Positions 9,106-18,319 of a stretch of DNA of 64,000 nucleotides are shown piece by piece. Both the position numbers and the translations under genes were made by a program. The notes beneath the pieces were generated by a model that searched no databases, was not told the DNA's origin, and saw only the letters and a list, made by a program, of their open reading frames with translations. The stretch covers positions 55,137-119,136 of the forward strand of contig DGWK01000019.1 of NCBI GenBank assembly GCA_002395235.1, in the 5' to 3' direction. The first letter of the stretch is position 1; each line of letters starts with the position of its first letter. This DNA comes from Lachnospiraceae bacterium UBA4260 (GTDB lineage Bacteria; Bacillota; Clostridia; Lachnospirales; Lachnospiraceae).

Positions 9106-9876
9106 ATGAGTGTTGTAACAATGAAGCAGCTGCTTGAAGCAGGCGTACATTTCGGACATCAGACAAGGCGCTGGAACCCCAAGATGGCTCCCTACATCTT
9201 CACAGAGAGAAACGGGATCCACATCATCGACCTTCAGAAGTCTGTCGTAAAAGTTGACGAGGCCTACAGAGCAGTATTCGAGATCGCTGAGCAGGGCGGA
9301 ACCCTTCTGTTCGTCGGCACCAAGAAGCAGGCGCAGGACGCAGTCAAGACAGAAGCTGAGCGCTGCGGCATGTACTATGTAAACGAGAGATGGCTCGGCG
9401 GCATGCTGACCAACTTCAAGACCATCCAGGGCAGAATCGAGCGCCTCAAGAAGATCGAGACCATGTCCCAGGACGGCACATTCGACGTACTTCCCAAGAA
9501 GGAAGTTGCCAAGCTCAACAAAGAGTGGGAGAAGCTCGAGAAGAACCTCGGCGGCATCAAGGAAATGACACACATCCCGGATGCGATCTTTGTCATCGAT
9601 CCCAAGAAGGAGAGAATCTGCATCGCAGAGGCACACGCACTGGGCATCACACTGATCGGTATCGGCGATACAAACTGCGATCCCGAAGAGCTCGATTACA
9701 TCATCCCCGGCAATGACGACGCAATCCGCGCAGTCAAGCTTCTTTGCAGCAAGATGGCAGATGCAGTCATCGAGGCAAGACAGGGTGAAGAGAACGTTGA
9801 CACATCCGAGCAGGAAGCGCTGGCTCAGGAGTCCGCTGCCAGCGAGGCTGAGCAGGCAGAAGAGGGAACACTCTGA
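9106..9876 (+). CDS. rpsB: 30S ribosomal protein S2
   Basis: This 256-residue protein has the family signatures VTMKQLLEAGVHFGHQTRRW at the N-terminus, FVGTKKQAQDAV, and the ERWLGGMLTNFKTI stretch. Its C-terminal tail is acidic (EEGTL end). S2 joins the small subunit late and helps recruit S1/mRNA. An AGGAAAAG site lies directly upstream. It is followed 56 bases later by tsf, the usual rpsB-tsf operon. Confidence 0.98.
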   Translation: MSVVTMKQLLEAGVHFGHQTRRWNPKMAPYIFTERNGIHIIDLQKSVVKVDEAYRAVFEIAEQGGTLLFVGTKKQAQDAVKTEAERCGMYYVNERWLGGMLTNFKTIQGRIERLKKIETMSQDGTFDVLPKKEVAKLNKEWEKLEKNLGGIKEMTHIPDAIFVIDPKKERICIAEAHALGITLIGIGDTNCDPEELDYIIPGNDDAIRAVKLLCSKMADAVIEARQGEENVDTSEQEALAQESAASEAEQAEEGTL

Positions 9877-9932
9877 TTCCCTGATTATTCCCATCGGTTA
9901 TACAGTTTTTTGTAATAGAGAGAGGTAAAGTT

Positions 9933-10889
9933 ATGGCAATTACAGCAGCACAGGTAAAACAGTTGAGAGAAGCTACCGGCGCGGGCATGATGGACTGCAA
10001 GAAGGCGCTCACCGAGACCAACGGCGATATGGACGCTGCAGTTGAGTTCCTCAGAAAGAAGGGACAGGCCAAGGCTGAGAAAAAGGCCAGCAGGATCGCG
10101 GCAGAAGGTATCTGCTTCATCGCGCAGGACGACGACAACAAGGCGGCAGTCGTAGAAGTTAACTCCGAGACCGACTTCGTCGCACAGAACGAGAAGTTCC
10201 GCACCTATGTAGCAAAGGTCGCTAAGCAGGCACTGGACAGCACAGCAGAGGATATCGACGCATTCATGGCTGAGAGCTGGGCAGAGGATGCTTCCAAGAC
10301 CGTTCACGACGCACTGGTTGACATGATCGCTGTCATCAGCGAGAAGCTCAGCATCCGCAGATTCAAGAGAATCGAAGAGAAGGAAGGCTGTGTAGTCACT
10401 TATCTTCACGGACAGGGCAGGATCGGCGTTATTGTCGACGCACAGACTGCTGTAGTCAATGACGCTGTGAAGGAAGCTCTCACCAACGTAGCTATGCAGA
10501 TCGCAGCTATGAATCCCAAGTACATCAGCCAGTCCGACATCTCGGAAGAGTACAGGGCACATGAGAAAGAGATCCTTCTCGCTCAGGCGATCGAAGAGAA
10601 CAACAAGCTTCCCGAGAACAAGAGAAAACCTCAGAACATCATCGAGAAGATGCTGATCGGCAGACTGAACAAAGAGTTCAAAGAGATCTGCCTCCTCGAT
10701 CAGGTCTATGTCCGCGCCGAAGACGGAAAGCAGACTGTAGGCCAGTATCTTGACCAGGTCGGCAAGGCCAACGGCACCAAGATCACTATCAAAGAGTTCG
10801 TTCGTTTCGAGACCGGCGAAGGCATCGAGAAGAGACAGGACAACTTTGCTGAGGAAGTTATGGCTCAGGCAGGCGCGGCTGCAAAATAA
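9933..10889 (+). CDS. tsf: Translation elongation factor Ts
   Basis: This 318-residue protein contains the UBA-like N-terminal domain and EF-Ts signatures VKQLREATGAGMMDCKKAL and VNSETDFVAQNEKF. It catalyses nucleotide exchange on EF-Tu. It is slightly longer than the common 295-300 residues. The start has AGAGAGG upstream. The gene is closed by a strong terminator 27 bases after the stop. Confidence 0.98.
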   Translation: MAITAAQVKQLREATGAGMMDCKKALTETNGDMDAAVEFLRKKGQAKAEKKASRIAAEGICFIAQDDDNKAAVVEVNSETDFVAQNEKFRTYVAKVAKQALDSTAEDIDAFMAESWAEDASKTVHDALVDMIAVISEKLSIRRFKRIEEKEGCVVTYLHGQGRIGVIVDAQTAVVNDAVKEALTNVAMQIAAMNPKYISQSDISEEYRAHEKEILLAQAIEENNKLPENKRKPQNIIEKMLIGRLNKEFKEICLLDQVYVRAEDGKQTVGQYLDQVGKANGTKITIKEFVRFETGEGIEKRQDNFAEEVMAQAGAAAK

Positions 10890-10915
10890 TCCGTCGCGGA
10901 TATAAAGATTGTATT

Positions 10916-10955
10916 CAGGCACTGTGCAGGATCTGCGCAGTGCCTGTTTCGTTTT
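10916..10955 (+). terminator. Terminator after tsf
   Basis: CAGGCACTGTGCAG, loop GAT, then CTGCGCAGTGCCTG (one G-U pair) forms a 14-bp stem, followed by TTTCGTTTT. Confidence 0.9.
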
Positions 10956-11059
10956 CAGATATTTTAACTATTCATTTTTTTCGAATGCTGAATATTTTGC
11001 AACAGTGTTGTATAATGGTATGTCAGAAGTATGATATACTCTCGGACGGAGGAACACAT

Positions 11060-11725
11060 TTGAAATTCAGAAAAATAAATGACACAACTATAAACTGCAT
11101 CATCACGCAGGATGATCTGAAAAAGCACGGGATCGACCTGGACGATCTGTTTGACCGCAAGAAGAACGCCGTGGAGTTCATCAAGAGGATCATTCTCAAG
11201 GCAGCCAGTTCTGTAAATATGAATATGAAGAATGACTACACCTCGATGAGGATCTCGGTCCTTCCGGACCATTCGGTGAGCCTTACCATCTCCCAGGACC
11301 CCGTCGAGTCAGCGGGGATCCAGGCACATAAGGATGATGCACACGAGGCGCAGAGCGCGGGCGCAGCGGCCTATTATGGGGAGGCGGACAAGGCAGCCCG
11401 GAAAAAAGGCACGGATACAGTGATCTCCGGGACTTACGTTTTCCGTTTCCCGAGTATCCTGGACACTGCCGCCAGCTGCCGTATCCTTGAGAACTGCCGC
11501 GGACTTTCGAGCGCCCTCTATTTTGTTAAAGACACGGGGTTCTACTATCTTGTGCTCAGCAGGAATCCCGAAGCCGGCGATGAGTACGACGGCTCGGTGC
11601 TCAGAATCAATGATTTTGCCGACATGGTCTCCTGCAGCGACACGACACTGGCTTATATCAGAGAGCACAGCGACTGTATATTACGTAAAAGAGCCGTTCA
11701 GCAGATCGCGGAGTTATACAGTTGA
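11060..11725 (+). CDS. mecA: MecA-like adaptor protein
   Basis: The most likely start is TTG at 11060 because a perfect GGAGG (11048-11052) sits 7 bases before it. It gives 221 residues beginning MKFRKINDTTINCIITQDD. The N-terminal domain matches the substrate-binding domain of MecA/YpbH (ending near AASSVNMNM). The C-terminal half (YVFRFPSILD, LYFVKDTGFYYLVL, FADMV...YIREHS) matches the ClpC-binding domain, with an acidic/Ala-rich linker between. MecA delivers unfolded proteins or ComK-type regulators to ClpCP. A TATAAT (11011-11016) lies upstream without a clear -35. Confidence 0.75.
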   Translation: MKFRKINDTTINCIITQDDLKKHGIDLDDLFDRKKNAVEFIKRIILKAASSVNMNMKNDYTSMRISVLPDHSVSLTISQDPVESAGIQAHKDDAHEAQSAGAAAYYGEADKAARKKGTDTVISGTYVFRFPSILDTAASCRILENCRGLSSALYFVKDTGFYYLVLSRNPEAGDEYDGSVLRINDFADMVSCSDTTLAYIREHSDCILRKRAVQQIAELYS

Positions 11726-12459
11726 AGGCCCGTGAGCAGGCAGGGACCCGGATCAATCAGTATATCGCGTCGTGCGGGATCTGCTCCCGCAGGGAAGCGG
11801 ACCGCCTGATCGACGCAGGCAGAGTATTTGTAAACGGAACCGCGGCGACTGCAGGAATGAGGATTCGGGACACCGATGAAGTCACTGTCGACGGAAAGCT
11901 CCTGGTGGGAGCGCAGAACAAAGTCGTAGCCGCCTATTACAAGCCTGTCGGCGTAACTTGCACAAGGAGCGACCGCCATGCGGACAGAACGCTTGAAGAA
12001 GCCTTTTCTTTTCCTGTGAGGCTGACCTATGCCGGCCGGCTGGACAGGGACTCGGAAGGGCTTCTTCTGATGACCAACGACGGGAAGCTGATCGACGCGA
12101 TGATGAAAGGCTCCGCCGGACACGAGAAGGAATACATCGTGAGAGTGAAGAGCCGCATCTCGGACGCGGATCTCGAGCACTTCCGAAAGGGCGTAAGGCT
12201 CAAAGAGCTGGATGTCACCACGCGCCCCTGTAAAGTGGAGCGGCTGGGCGACTATACATTCAGGATCATTCTCACACAGGGGCTGAACAGGCAGATCCGG
12301 AGGATGTGCAAGGCGGTCGGCAATGAAGTTAAAAAGCTCAAGAGGGTCAGAGTCCTGACGATCGGGCTGGGCGCCTTAAAGCCCGGCGAGCAGAGAATTA
12401 TCAGCGGAGAAGAGCTCGCGGAGCTGTATAAAGCGGCGGGTCTTCCGCTTGCAAAGTAG
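11722..12459 (+). CDS. rluF: RsuA/RluB-family pseudouridine synthase (RluF-type)
   Basis: This 245-residue protein has an S4 RNA-binding domain (RINQYIASCGICSRREADRL) and a catalytic domain with the active Asp in YAGRLDRDSEGLLLMTNDG. The LTQGLNRQIRRMC stretch resembles RluF, which modifies 23S rRNA. The TTG start overlaps the mecA stop as TTGA, so it is translationally coupled to mecA. A coupled TTG start may keep its level low. RluB or RsuA function is possible; the RluF assignment rests on the overall pattern only. Confidence 0.82.
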   Translation: MKAREQAGTRINQYIASCGICSRREADRLIDAGRVFVNGTAATAGMRIRDTDEVTVDGKLLVGAQNKVVAAYYKPVGVTCTRSDRHADRTLEEAFSFPVRLTYAGRLDRDSEGLLLMTNDGKLIDAMMKGSAGHEKEYIVRVKSRISDADLEHFRKGVRLKELDVTTRPCKVERLGDYTFRIILTQGLNRQIRRMCKAVGNEVKKLKRVRVLTIGLGALKPGEQRIISGEELAELYKAAGLPLAK

Positions 12460-12472
12460 AGAAGGAATAGCC

Positions 12473-14482
12473 ATGGAAAGTGTATCCGGAAAAGTATCCG
12501 AGGCGGACCGCGCCCGAATGAAAGAGCTGACGCAGCTCCTTAACCGCGCATCGGAAGCCTATTACAACAAAGATACCGAGATCATGAGCAATCTCGAATA
12601 CGACAGGCTTTATGACGAGCTGTCCGCGCTGGAGGCGCGCACGGGGATCGTGCTGGCCGGATCGCCGACGGTCCATGTCGGTTATACCGCGGCGGATGAG
12701 CTGCCCAAAGAGCGGCATGAAAGCCCGATGCTGTCCCTGGACAAGACAAAGGATCGGGAGGCCCTTGCGCAGTGGCTGGGCGGTCACGAGGGACTTCTGT
12801 CCTGGAAGCTGGACGGCCTCACTGTGGTGCTCACTTATGAGAACGGGCAGCTGACCAAAGCAGTGACCAGAGGAAACGGAGAGATCGGGGAAGTGATCAC
12901 CGACAACGCCAAGGTGTTCAAGAATCTCCCTGTTCATATTCCGTGCAAAGAGACGATCATCCTGCGCGGAGAGGCCCTGATCCGCTACTCGGACTTCGAG
13001 AAGATCAATGAAGAGCTGGAAGCGGAAGCGGCAGCTACGGGCGATCTGACCGATGTGCGCTATAAGAATCCCAGGAATCTGTGCAGCGGCAGTGTCAGGC
13101 AGCTCAACAACCGGATCACTGCTAAGCGCAGGGTCAGATTTTACGCCTTTTCGCTGGTACAGGCCGGAAATCTCTCTTTTGACAACTCCAGACAGAAGCA
13201 GATGGAATTTCTGGCGCGCCAGGGATTTGAGACGGTGGAATACGTGCGCGTCACGCCGGATAATGTGGCGGAAAAGGTCGGGGAATTCGAGAAGAAGATC
13301 TCCTCGAGCGATCTTCCGTCCGACGGACTTGTGCTCACGCTCGATGACATCGCATACGGCGAGTCTCTTGGCACAACCGCCAAGTTTCCCCGCAACTCCA
13401 TTGCTTTTAAGTGGGCGGACGAGCTCATGGAGACAACGCTGATCGACGTGGAATGGAGCGCGAGCAGGACCGGCCTCATCAATCCCATCGCGGTTTTCGA
13501 GCCGGTGGAGCTCGAAGGCACAACGGTCAGGAGAGCCTCTGTTCATAATATCAGTATAGTCAGGGACCTCAAGCTGGGGATCGGAGACAGGATCACGGTC
13601 TACAAAGCAAATATGATCATTCCCCAGATCGCGGAAAACCTGACCGGTTCGGGTTCGCTCCGGATCCCGGCGAGGTGTCCCGTCTGCGGAAAGGACACGG
13701 TGATCCGAAGGGACAACGACACGGAGGTGCTCGTCTGCACCAATCCGGACTGCGCGGCCAAGAAGATCAAGGCTTTTTCGCTCTTTGTCAGCCGCAGCGC
13801 GATGAATATAGACGGCCTCTCCGAGGCTACGCTGGAAAAACTGATCGCGGCAGGTCTGATCCACAATTTCGCGGATATTTACCGCCTGGGACAGCACAGG
13901 GACGTGATCGAAAATATGGAGGGACTCGGGCGCAGATCCTGCGACAAGCTCCTCGAGGCGATCGACAGATCCAGGGAGACGACGCCGGCCAGAGTGCTCG
14001 GAGCCATAGGAATCCCCGGGATCGGCATCTCCGGAGCGAGGATCCTCTGTTCCCATTTCAGGGATGACCTGGAAGAGATCAGGAAGGCGGACGAGACGAC
14101 ACTCTCAGAAGTGGAAGGGATCGGCCCTGTTCTGGCTCAGAACATCCGGAAGTTTTTTGATGACGCGCGGCTGACCGCCGTCCTGGACGATCTGCTGAGC
14201 GAGCTTCATCTGCAGAAAGAGAGTGCGCCGGCGGGACCGCAGATCCTGGCGGGCAAGACCTTTGTCATCACGGGGAGCGTCCACCGATTTGCCAACCGAA
14301 ATGAACTGAAAGACAAGATCATGAGCCTGGGAGGAAAGGCTGCGGGAAGCGTATCCTCCAAGACGGACTACCTGATCAATAACGATGTGACTTCTTCCTC
14401 GAGCAAGAACAAAAAAGCGAGGGAACTGGGGATTCCCATTCTCTCGGAAGAGGATTTTCTTGCTATGATCGGAGAAGAGTAA
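12473..14482 (+). CDS. ligA: NAD-dependent DNA ligase LigA
   Basis: This 669-residue enzyme has the adenylation domain with the KxDG motif (SWKLDGLTVVL near residue 117). It is followed by an OB fold, a C4 zinc finger (CPVCGKD...CTNPDCAAKK near 400), helix-hairpin-helix repeats and a C-terminal BRCT domain (LAGKTFVITGSVHRF). It seals nicks in replication and repair. The ATG at 12473 follows GAAGGAA at ideal spacing. Several adenylation-domain segments (for example GEVITDNAKVF) diverge from the common GEDVT pattern, as in other Lachnospiraceae-type LigA proteins. Confidence 0.95.
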   Translation: MESVSGKVSEADRARMKELTQLLNRASEAYYNKDTEIMSNLEYDRLYDELSALEARTGIVLAGSPTVHVGYTAADELPKERHESPMLSLDKTKDREALAQWLGGHEGLLSWKLDGLTVVLTYENGQLTKAVTRGNGEIGEVITDNAKVFKNLPVHIPCKETIILRGEALIRYSDFEKINEELEAEAAATGDLTDVRYKNPRNLCSGSVRQLNNRITAKRRVRFYAFSLVQAGNLSFDNSRQKQMEFLARQGFETVEYVRVTPDNVAEKVGEFEKKISSSDLPSDGLVLTLDDIAYGESLGTTAKFPRNSIAFKWADELMETTLIDVEWSASRTGLINPIAVFEPVELEGTTVRRASVHNISIVRDLKLGIGDRITVYKANMIIPQIAENLTGSGSLRIPARCPVCGKDTVIRRDNDTEVLVCTNPDCAAKKIKAFSLFVSRSAMNIDGLSEATLEKLIAAGLIHNFADIYRLGQHRDVIENMEGLGRRSCDKLLEAIDRSRETTPARVLGAIGIPGIGISGARILCSHFRDDLEEIRKADETTLSEVEGIGPVLAQNIRKFFDDARLTAVLDDLLSELHLQKESAPAGPQILAGKTFVITGSVHRFANRNELKDKIMSLGGKAAGSVSSKTDYLINNDVTSSSSKNKKARELGIPILSEEDFLAMIGEE

Positions 14483-14506
14483 GGGCGCGGAGAAGACGCG
14501 CGGCGG

Positions 14507-14519
14507 CCCGCTTGGCGGG
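14507..14519. repeat. Short GC-rich spacer hairpin
   Basis: CCCGC, loop TTG, GCGGG lies 24 bases after the ligA stop and just before metA. It is one of a recurring set in the host spacers. Confidence 0.45.
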
Positions 14520-14543
14520 ACCTGAACTAAAGGGAGGATAGAC

Positions 14544-15461
14544 ATGCCTATCAAAATACAGAATGACCTGCCGGTTAAGGAAATACTTGAGAAAGAGAAC
14601 CTGTTTGTCGTCGACGAGAATCGCGCGACGCATCAGGACATCCGTCCCCTGCAGCTCTGTATTCTGAACCTGATGCCCAAGAAAGAGGAGACGGAGCTGC
14701 AGCTTCTGCGAATGCTCTCCAATACGCCTCTGCAGATCGACGTCACGTTCATGCGCATGAGCTCCCATAAGTCCCTCAACACGGCGATCTCTCATCTTCA
14801 GAAATTCTACTATACATTTGATGAGCTGAAGTCACAGCGGTTTGACGGCCTCATCATCACGGGGGCTCCCGTGGAGAAGATGGAATATGAAGAAGTCGAC
14901 TACTGGCCGGAGCTCTGTGAAGTATTTGCCTGGAGCAAGACGAACGTGTTCAGCACGTTCCACATCTGCTGGGGCGCGCAGGCGGGGCTCTACTACCATT
15001 ACGGGCTTCAGAAGAAGATGCTGCCGCAAAAGCTGTTCGGGGTCTATTCGCACAAGGTGCGCCACAGAAGGGAACCGCTGGTCCGCGGCTTCGATGATTA
15101 TTTCCTGATCCCGCACAGCCGCTACACGGAAGTTCCCGCCAGAGCGATCCACGGGTGCAAGGATCTCAGGATTCTGGCGGAATCCGATGAAGCCGGCGTC
15201 CTCTTATGCATGTCGAGGGACGGCAGGAAGATCTTTATCATGGGGCACGCGGAGTATGACCGCAATACCCTCCGGGATGAGTATATAAGAGACGCGCGAA
15301 AGGGGCTCAGTACCGCGATTCCGGTCAACTACTTCCCCGACGATGACCCGGAGAAGAAGCCTCTTCTGGAGTGGCGCGCGCACAGCTATCTTTTGTACAG
15401 TAACTGGCTCAACTACTATGTATACCAGCTGACGCCTTATGATCTGAACGAGATCCACTAA
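14544..15461 (+). CDS. metA: Homoserine O-acetyltransferase MetA
   Basis: This 305-residue enzyme performs the first committed step of methionine synthesis. The catalytic Cys142 sits in FHICWGAQAGLYYHYG and the oxyanion segment ITGAPVE is present. Residue 111 is Glu (GAPVE). In this family, work on Bacillus cereus MetA showed that Glu111 specifies acetyl-CoA and Gly111 succinyl-CoA, so acetyl transfer is predicted. The ATG is preceded by AGGGAGGA. No SAM riboswitch or T-box is visible in the short 60-base spacer. Confidence 0.95.
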   Translation: MPIKIQNDLPVKEILEKENLFVVDENRATHQDIRPLQLCILNLMPKKEETELQLLRMLSNTPLQIDVTFMRMSSHKSLNTAISHLQKFYYTFDELKSQRFDGLIITGAPVEKMEYEEVDYWPELCEVFAWSKTNVFSTFHICWGAQAGLYYHYGLQKKMLPQKLFGVYSHKVRHRREPLVRGFDDYFLIPHSRYTEVPARAIHGCKDLRILAESDEAGVLLCMSRDGRKIFIMGHAEYDRNTLRDEYIRDARKGLSTAIPVNYFPDDDPEKKPLLEWRAHSYLLYSNWLNYYVYQLTPYDLNEIH

Positions 15462-15525
15462 GTCGTCACGTCTCCCCCGGCGGGAGCGCACCTCACAGTC
15501 TATGTATGAAGAACTGGGATAACGT

Positions 15526-18141
15526 ATGGATGATCTGCATTTGAAACAAACAGAAAAAAGGTGCTTTGCAGTGCTGTCCGGCACTGCGCAGAGCGGCGAA
15601 GAGTTCATGGATTCTCCGACCTTTTTCCTGAGCAGGGCGACCCTGAGAGACAGGCTCTGGTTCCTGATCTTTCTGGAAGCGCTGATCGCGATAGAAAACG
15701 GGTCCGAGGACTATTTTGAGACGGACTATATTCTCGCCGTAAACGAGTATCTGGTCAGAAGGTCCGATCTCTCTGTCCGCATGCTCAATTTATGGATCTC
15801 GGGGCAGAACTTCCGATCCATGCAGGAAGTAACGGATTTCTTTAACGACCGCTACCGCGTGACCGGACAGTTCTTCAGAGACAACCAGCTTTTGTGCAGA
15901 AGGGAGTGGCAGGAAGCCGCTTCCGTCTACAGAGCCCGCTGGATGGCGGCGGTCAGAGCGCAGGAGGATATCCCGGAGGAGATCGTCAGCTATGACCGGG
16001 GACTGGGAGAGAGGGCGTTCAGGGAGAACCCGGTGAGTTACCTTCTGAGCATACGCGAGGAGGAGCGGCTCCGCTATATCGCGCTGATCGCCGAGAGCAT
16101 ATATGAGCATGAGCACGCCGCCGGAACGAACGTCGCCGTGCGGTCGGAGAAGAGCAGCAGGGAGTTTGTGAGAGATTTCGGAAATCTTCTTAATATATAT
16201 GTGAAGTATCCGGAGGACCCGGAGATCCAGACCCTGACTCTCATGGTCCATATGGACATGGATAGCAAAGACTTCAAGGACGACTTGAAGAGACGTGCCT
16301 TTTTCAATAATTATCTGCGCAGCGCCGCTTATATGTGGCACACGAACCAGAACGGCTGCAGAAGGGCCGTATGTGATAAGTGGGAGGAGTACGGCGTCTA
16401 TTTTCGTCAGCTTCCCCAGGACGGACAGGAGCCGATCGTGCCGGAGCTCTATCTGGACGAGGCGGTGCTCAATATCGCGCAGTTCCAGAACGACCCGCTC
16501 GCCTTTTTGCGGCAGCAAATGAAACGGGAACAGGACATTCACTTTTTGACCATGCTGCACGCGTCTTCGAGCTCTCCCGAAAACGCCGCCCTGGCGGCCT
16601 TCCTGATCACAAGGTGGCTTCTGGATCCGGCGCAGGAGAACGCGACGGAAATGGATTCCTTCTTCGGCTGGGAAAATGAGAACGACGAGGACAGGACTTA
16701 CGCGGTCGAGCAGGATATCTGGGATCTGGTCTCCATCTGGAGATACAACTATAAAAAATGCAGAAATATCGTGAAAACGGACTGGGCCGCCTATGAAGAG
16801 GCCTATGGACATGTGATCGCCGACAATGTGGTCCCCGAGGATCTGCAATGCTTTGCGGATATTCTGGAGAACAGCGAATTTGTCGAGGATCCGATCAAAT
16901 TCCTGCGCGATATGGACAGGGAAGAGATCGAGAGATTTGTGGATCTGAGCGCCGCGCTCAACGGCATGGATGAGCACGACGCCGCAGTCTTTGCGGACGC
17001 GGCCCTCACCTGGCTGGAGACTCCTTCCAACGACGGCGCGCGGCAGGTCATGCACCGGATCGGCGGCTGGAGGGCGGCGGGCGTCTCGGAGGAGATCGCG
17101 GCCCTGAGAGATTTCTTCGAGAAGGCGGCCGTCTCCTGGAAGTTCAATTACGGCGGACTCAGAAGCCAGGCTGTCTATAAACGCAAGGACTACTTCCGGC
17201 AGCTCTCGGAGCACAAAGGGGAGAACGCCCAGGAAGGATATGAGCAGGAGCTGCGCTCCTTCGCCCGCATCATGGAGGAGGAACGTTTTCTTGATCATCC
17301 GGTGAAATACCTGCTGCATATGAACCAGATGCAGTGCGAGCGCTTTCTGCTCTTTCTGGCGGCAGTATCGGGAATGGAACCGGACGGCGCCCTCCGCTTT
17401 GCGGTGGTGTTCAAGAACGCTATATTTTACCCCAACGACGGACTCAGAAAGAGAGTCGACATGATCCTCGGCAGGATCAATCACGACGACAGGCAGAGGA
17501 CAGCCTCGATCGAGGAACTGCTGGCGGGTTCCGTGAAGGAATACGGCAGGAGCGAAGAGCGAATGAGCCAGGTCCGGGAGAACTGGTCCGCCTATGCGAG
17601 AGCCTTCGACGATTATCACGAGAAACAGAAGAAAAACCACTGGGAACTCGGGGAACTTAACGTCAGAAAACTTTTTCGCTACTGCACGACGAGCAGGGAG
17701 GGCGCGAGCACGGTAAGGCCCGAAGACGAAGGAACGGTGGTCGTAAGGCTTCTGGGCGATGAAGAGCCCGTAAAACTCGCCTTCAAGGACGTCGCCATGA
17801 GCGCCGAGAGGATCTACAGCGAGCAGGTAGGAGAGATCCTGCGCTTCATGCTGGGACAGCTGGAAATGTTCCACCTGCGGGGAGAGATGCGCAGCCAGCG
17901 CACATATCCCGTGACCTATCCCGTGGAGATGATCCGCACGCGCATAAACGCGTACGGAGAGAAGATCCAGTGGACGGACTCCGAGAAGATCATCTGCCAG
18001 CTGCTCTATCTGGCGGTGGGCGCACAGCTTCTTCCCCCTCTGCACCAGTCCGTAAACGAGCGGACAGGCGAGGTGACCCTGATCCTCAAGCTGGATGAGG
18101 GAGGCGCGGACAAAATAGAGACGATCCTGCGCAGTATCTGA
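15526..18141 (+). CDS. Large protein of unknown function with degenerate internal repeats
   Basis: This is an 871-residue soluble, acidic, mostly helical protein that I do not recognise. Four related segments start near residues 167 (NPVSYLL), 323 (DPLAFLRQ), 455 (DPIKFLRD) and 590 (DHPVKYLL). Each is followed by a hydrophobic helix of the type RF..L.AA..GM and, in the last two, by a P.NDG.R motif. This implies a repeat of about 130-155 residues. The last 190 residues differ and end in alternating strands. No signal peptide or membrane segment is seen. The start codon at 15526 has only a weak site; ATG 15607 is an alternative. It precedes the zinc-ribbon and hydrolase genes. Confidence 0.7.
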   Translation: MDDLHLKQTEKRCFAVLSGTAQSGEEFMDSPTFFLSRATLRDRLWFLIFLEALIAIENGSEDYFETDYILAVNEYLVRRSDLSVRMLNLWISGQNFRSMQEVTDFFNDRYRVTGQFFRDNQLLCRREWQEAASVYRARWMAAVRAQEDIPEEIVSYDRGLGERAFRENPVSYLLSIREEERLRYIALIAESIYEHEHAAGTNVAVRSEKSSREFVRDFGNLLNIYVKYPEDPEIQTLTLMVHMDMDSKDFKDDLKRRAFFNNYLRSAAYMWHTNQNGCRRAVCDKWEEYGVYFRQLPQDGQEPIVPELYLDEAVLNIAQFQNDPLAFLRQQMKREQDIHFLTMLHASSSSPENAALAAFLITRWLLDPAQENATEMDSFFGWENENDEDRTYAVEQDIWDLVSIWRYNYKKCRNIVKTDWAAYEEAYGHVIADNVVPEDLQCFADILENSEFVEDPIKFLRDMDREEIERFVDLSAALNGMDEHDAAVFADAALTWLETPSNDGARQVMHRIGGWRAAGVSEEIAALRDFFEKAAVSWKFNYGGLRSQAVYKRKDYFRQLSEHKGENAQEGYEQELRSFARIMEEERFLDHPVKYLLHMNQMQCERFLLFLAAVSGMEPDGALRFAVVFKNAIFYPNDGLRKRVDMILGRINHDDRQRTASIEELLAGSVKEYGRSEERMSQVRENWSAYARAFDDYHEKQKKNHWELGELNVRKLFRYCTTSREGASTVRPEDEGTVVVRLLGDEEPVKLAFKDVAMSAERIYSEQVGEILRFMLGQLEMFHLRGEMRSQRTYPVTYPVEMIRTRINAYGEKIQWTDSEKIICQLLYLAVGAQLLPPLHQSVNERTGEVTLILKLDEGGADKIETILRSI

Positions 18142-18154
18142 CCGGTGAAGCAGC

Positions 18155-18167
18155 CCGCTTCGCGCGG
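18155..18167. repeat. Short GC-rich spacer hairpin
   Basis: CCGC, loop TTCGC, GCGG lies just after the stop of the 871-residue gene, with no T-run. Confidence 0.35.
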
Positions 18168-18225
18168 CGGTAAACGGGAATTGGTTCAAATTTAGTCCAT
18201 AACGCAAGTTTATTGAATTTTTATA

Positions 18226-18254
18226 TTTACATGATAAATCAACGAAAATATAAT
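18226..18254 (+). promoter_or_regulatory. Promoter for the zinc-ribbon/hydrolase operon
   Basis: TTTACA (18226-18231), a 17-bp spacer and a perfect TATAAT (18249-18254). The predicted start near 18261 is followed at once by a perfect 16-base palindrome. Confidence 0.7.
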
Positions 18255-18264
18255 AGATAAGTGA

Positions 18265-18280
18265 GAGTCCTGCAGGACTC
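18265..18280. promoter_or_regulatory. Perfect palindrome at the transcript start
   Basis: GAGTCCTGCAGGACTC is a perfect inverted repeat directly after the predicted transcription start. It could be an operator or a 5'-end hairpin protecting the mRNA. Confidence 0.45.
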
Positions 18281-18319
18281 AGAGTAAGTTCAGGTAACGG
18301 GTACAGGAGGTTTTGAAAC

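Noticed and set aside
12401..14056. 551-codon minus-strand frame opposite ligA
   Set aside because: Shadow of ligA; sequence is Arg/Asp/His-rich with no domain.
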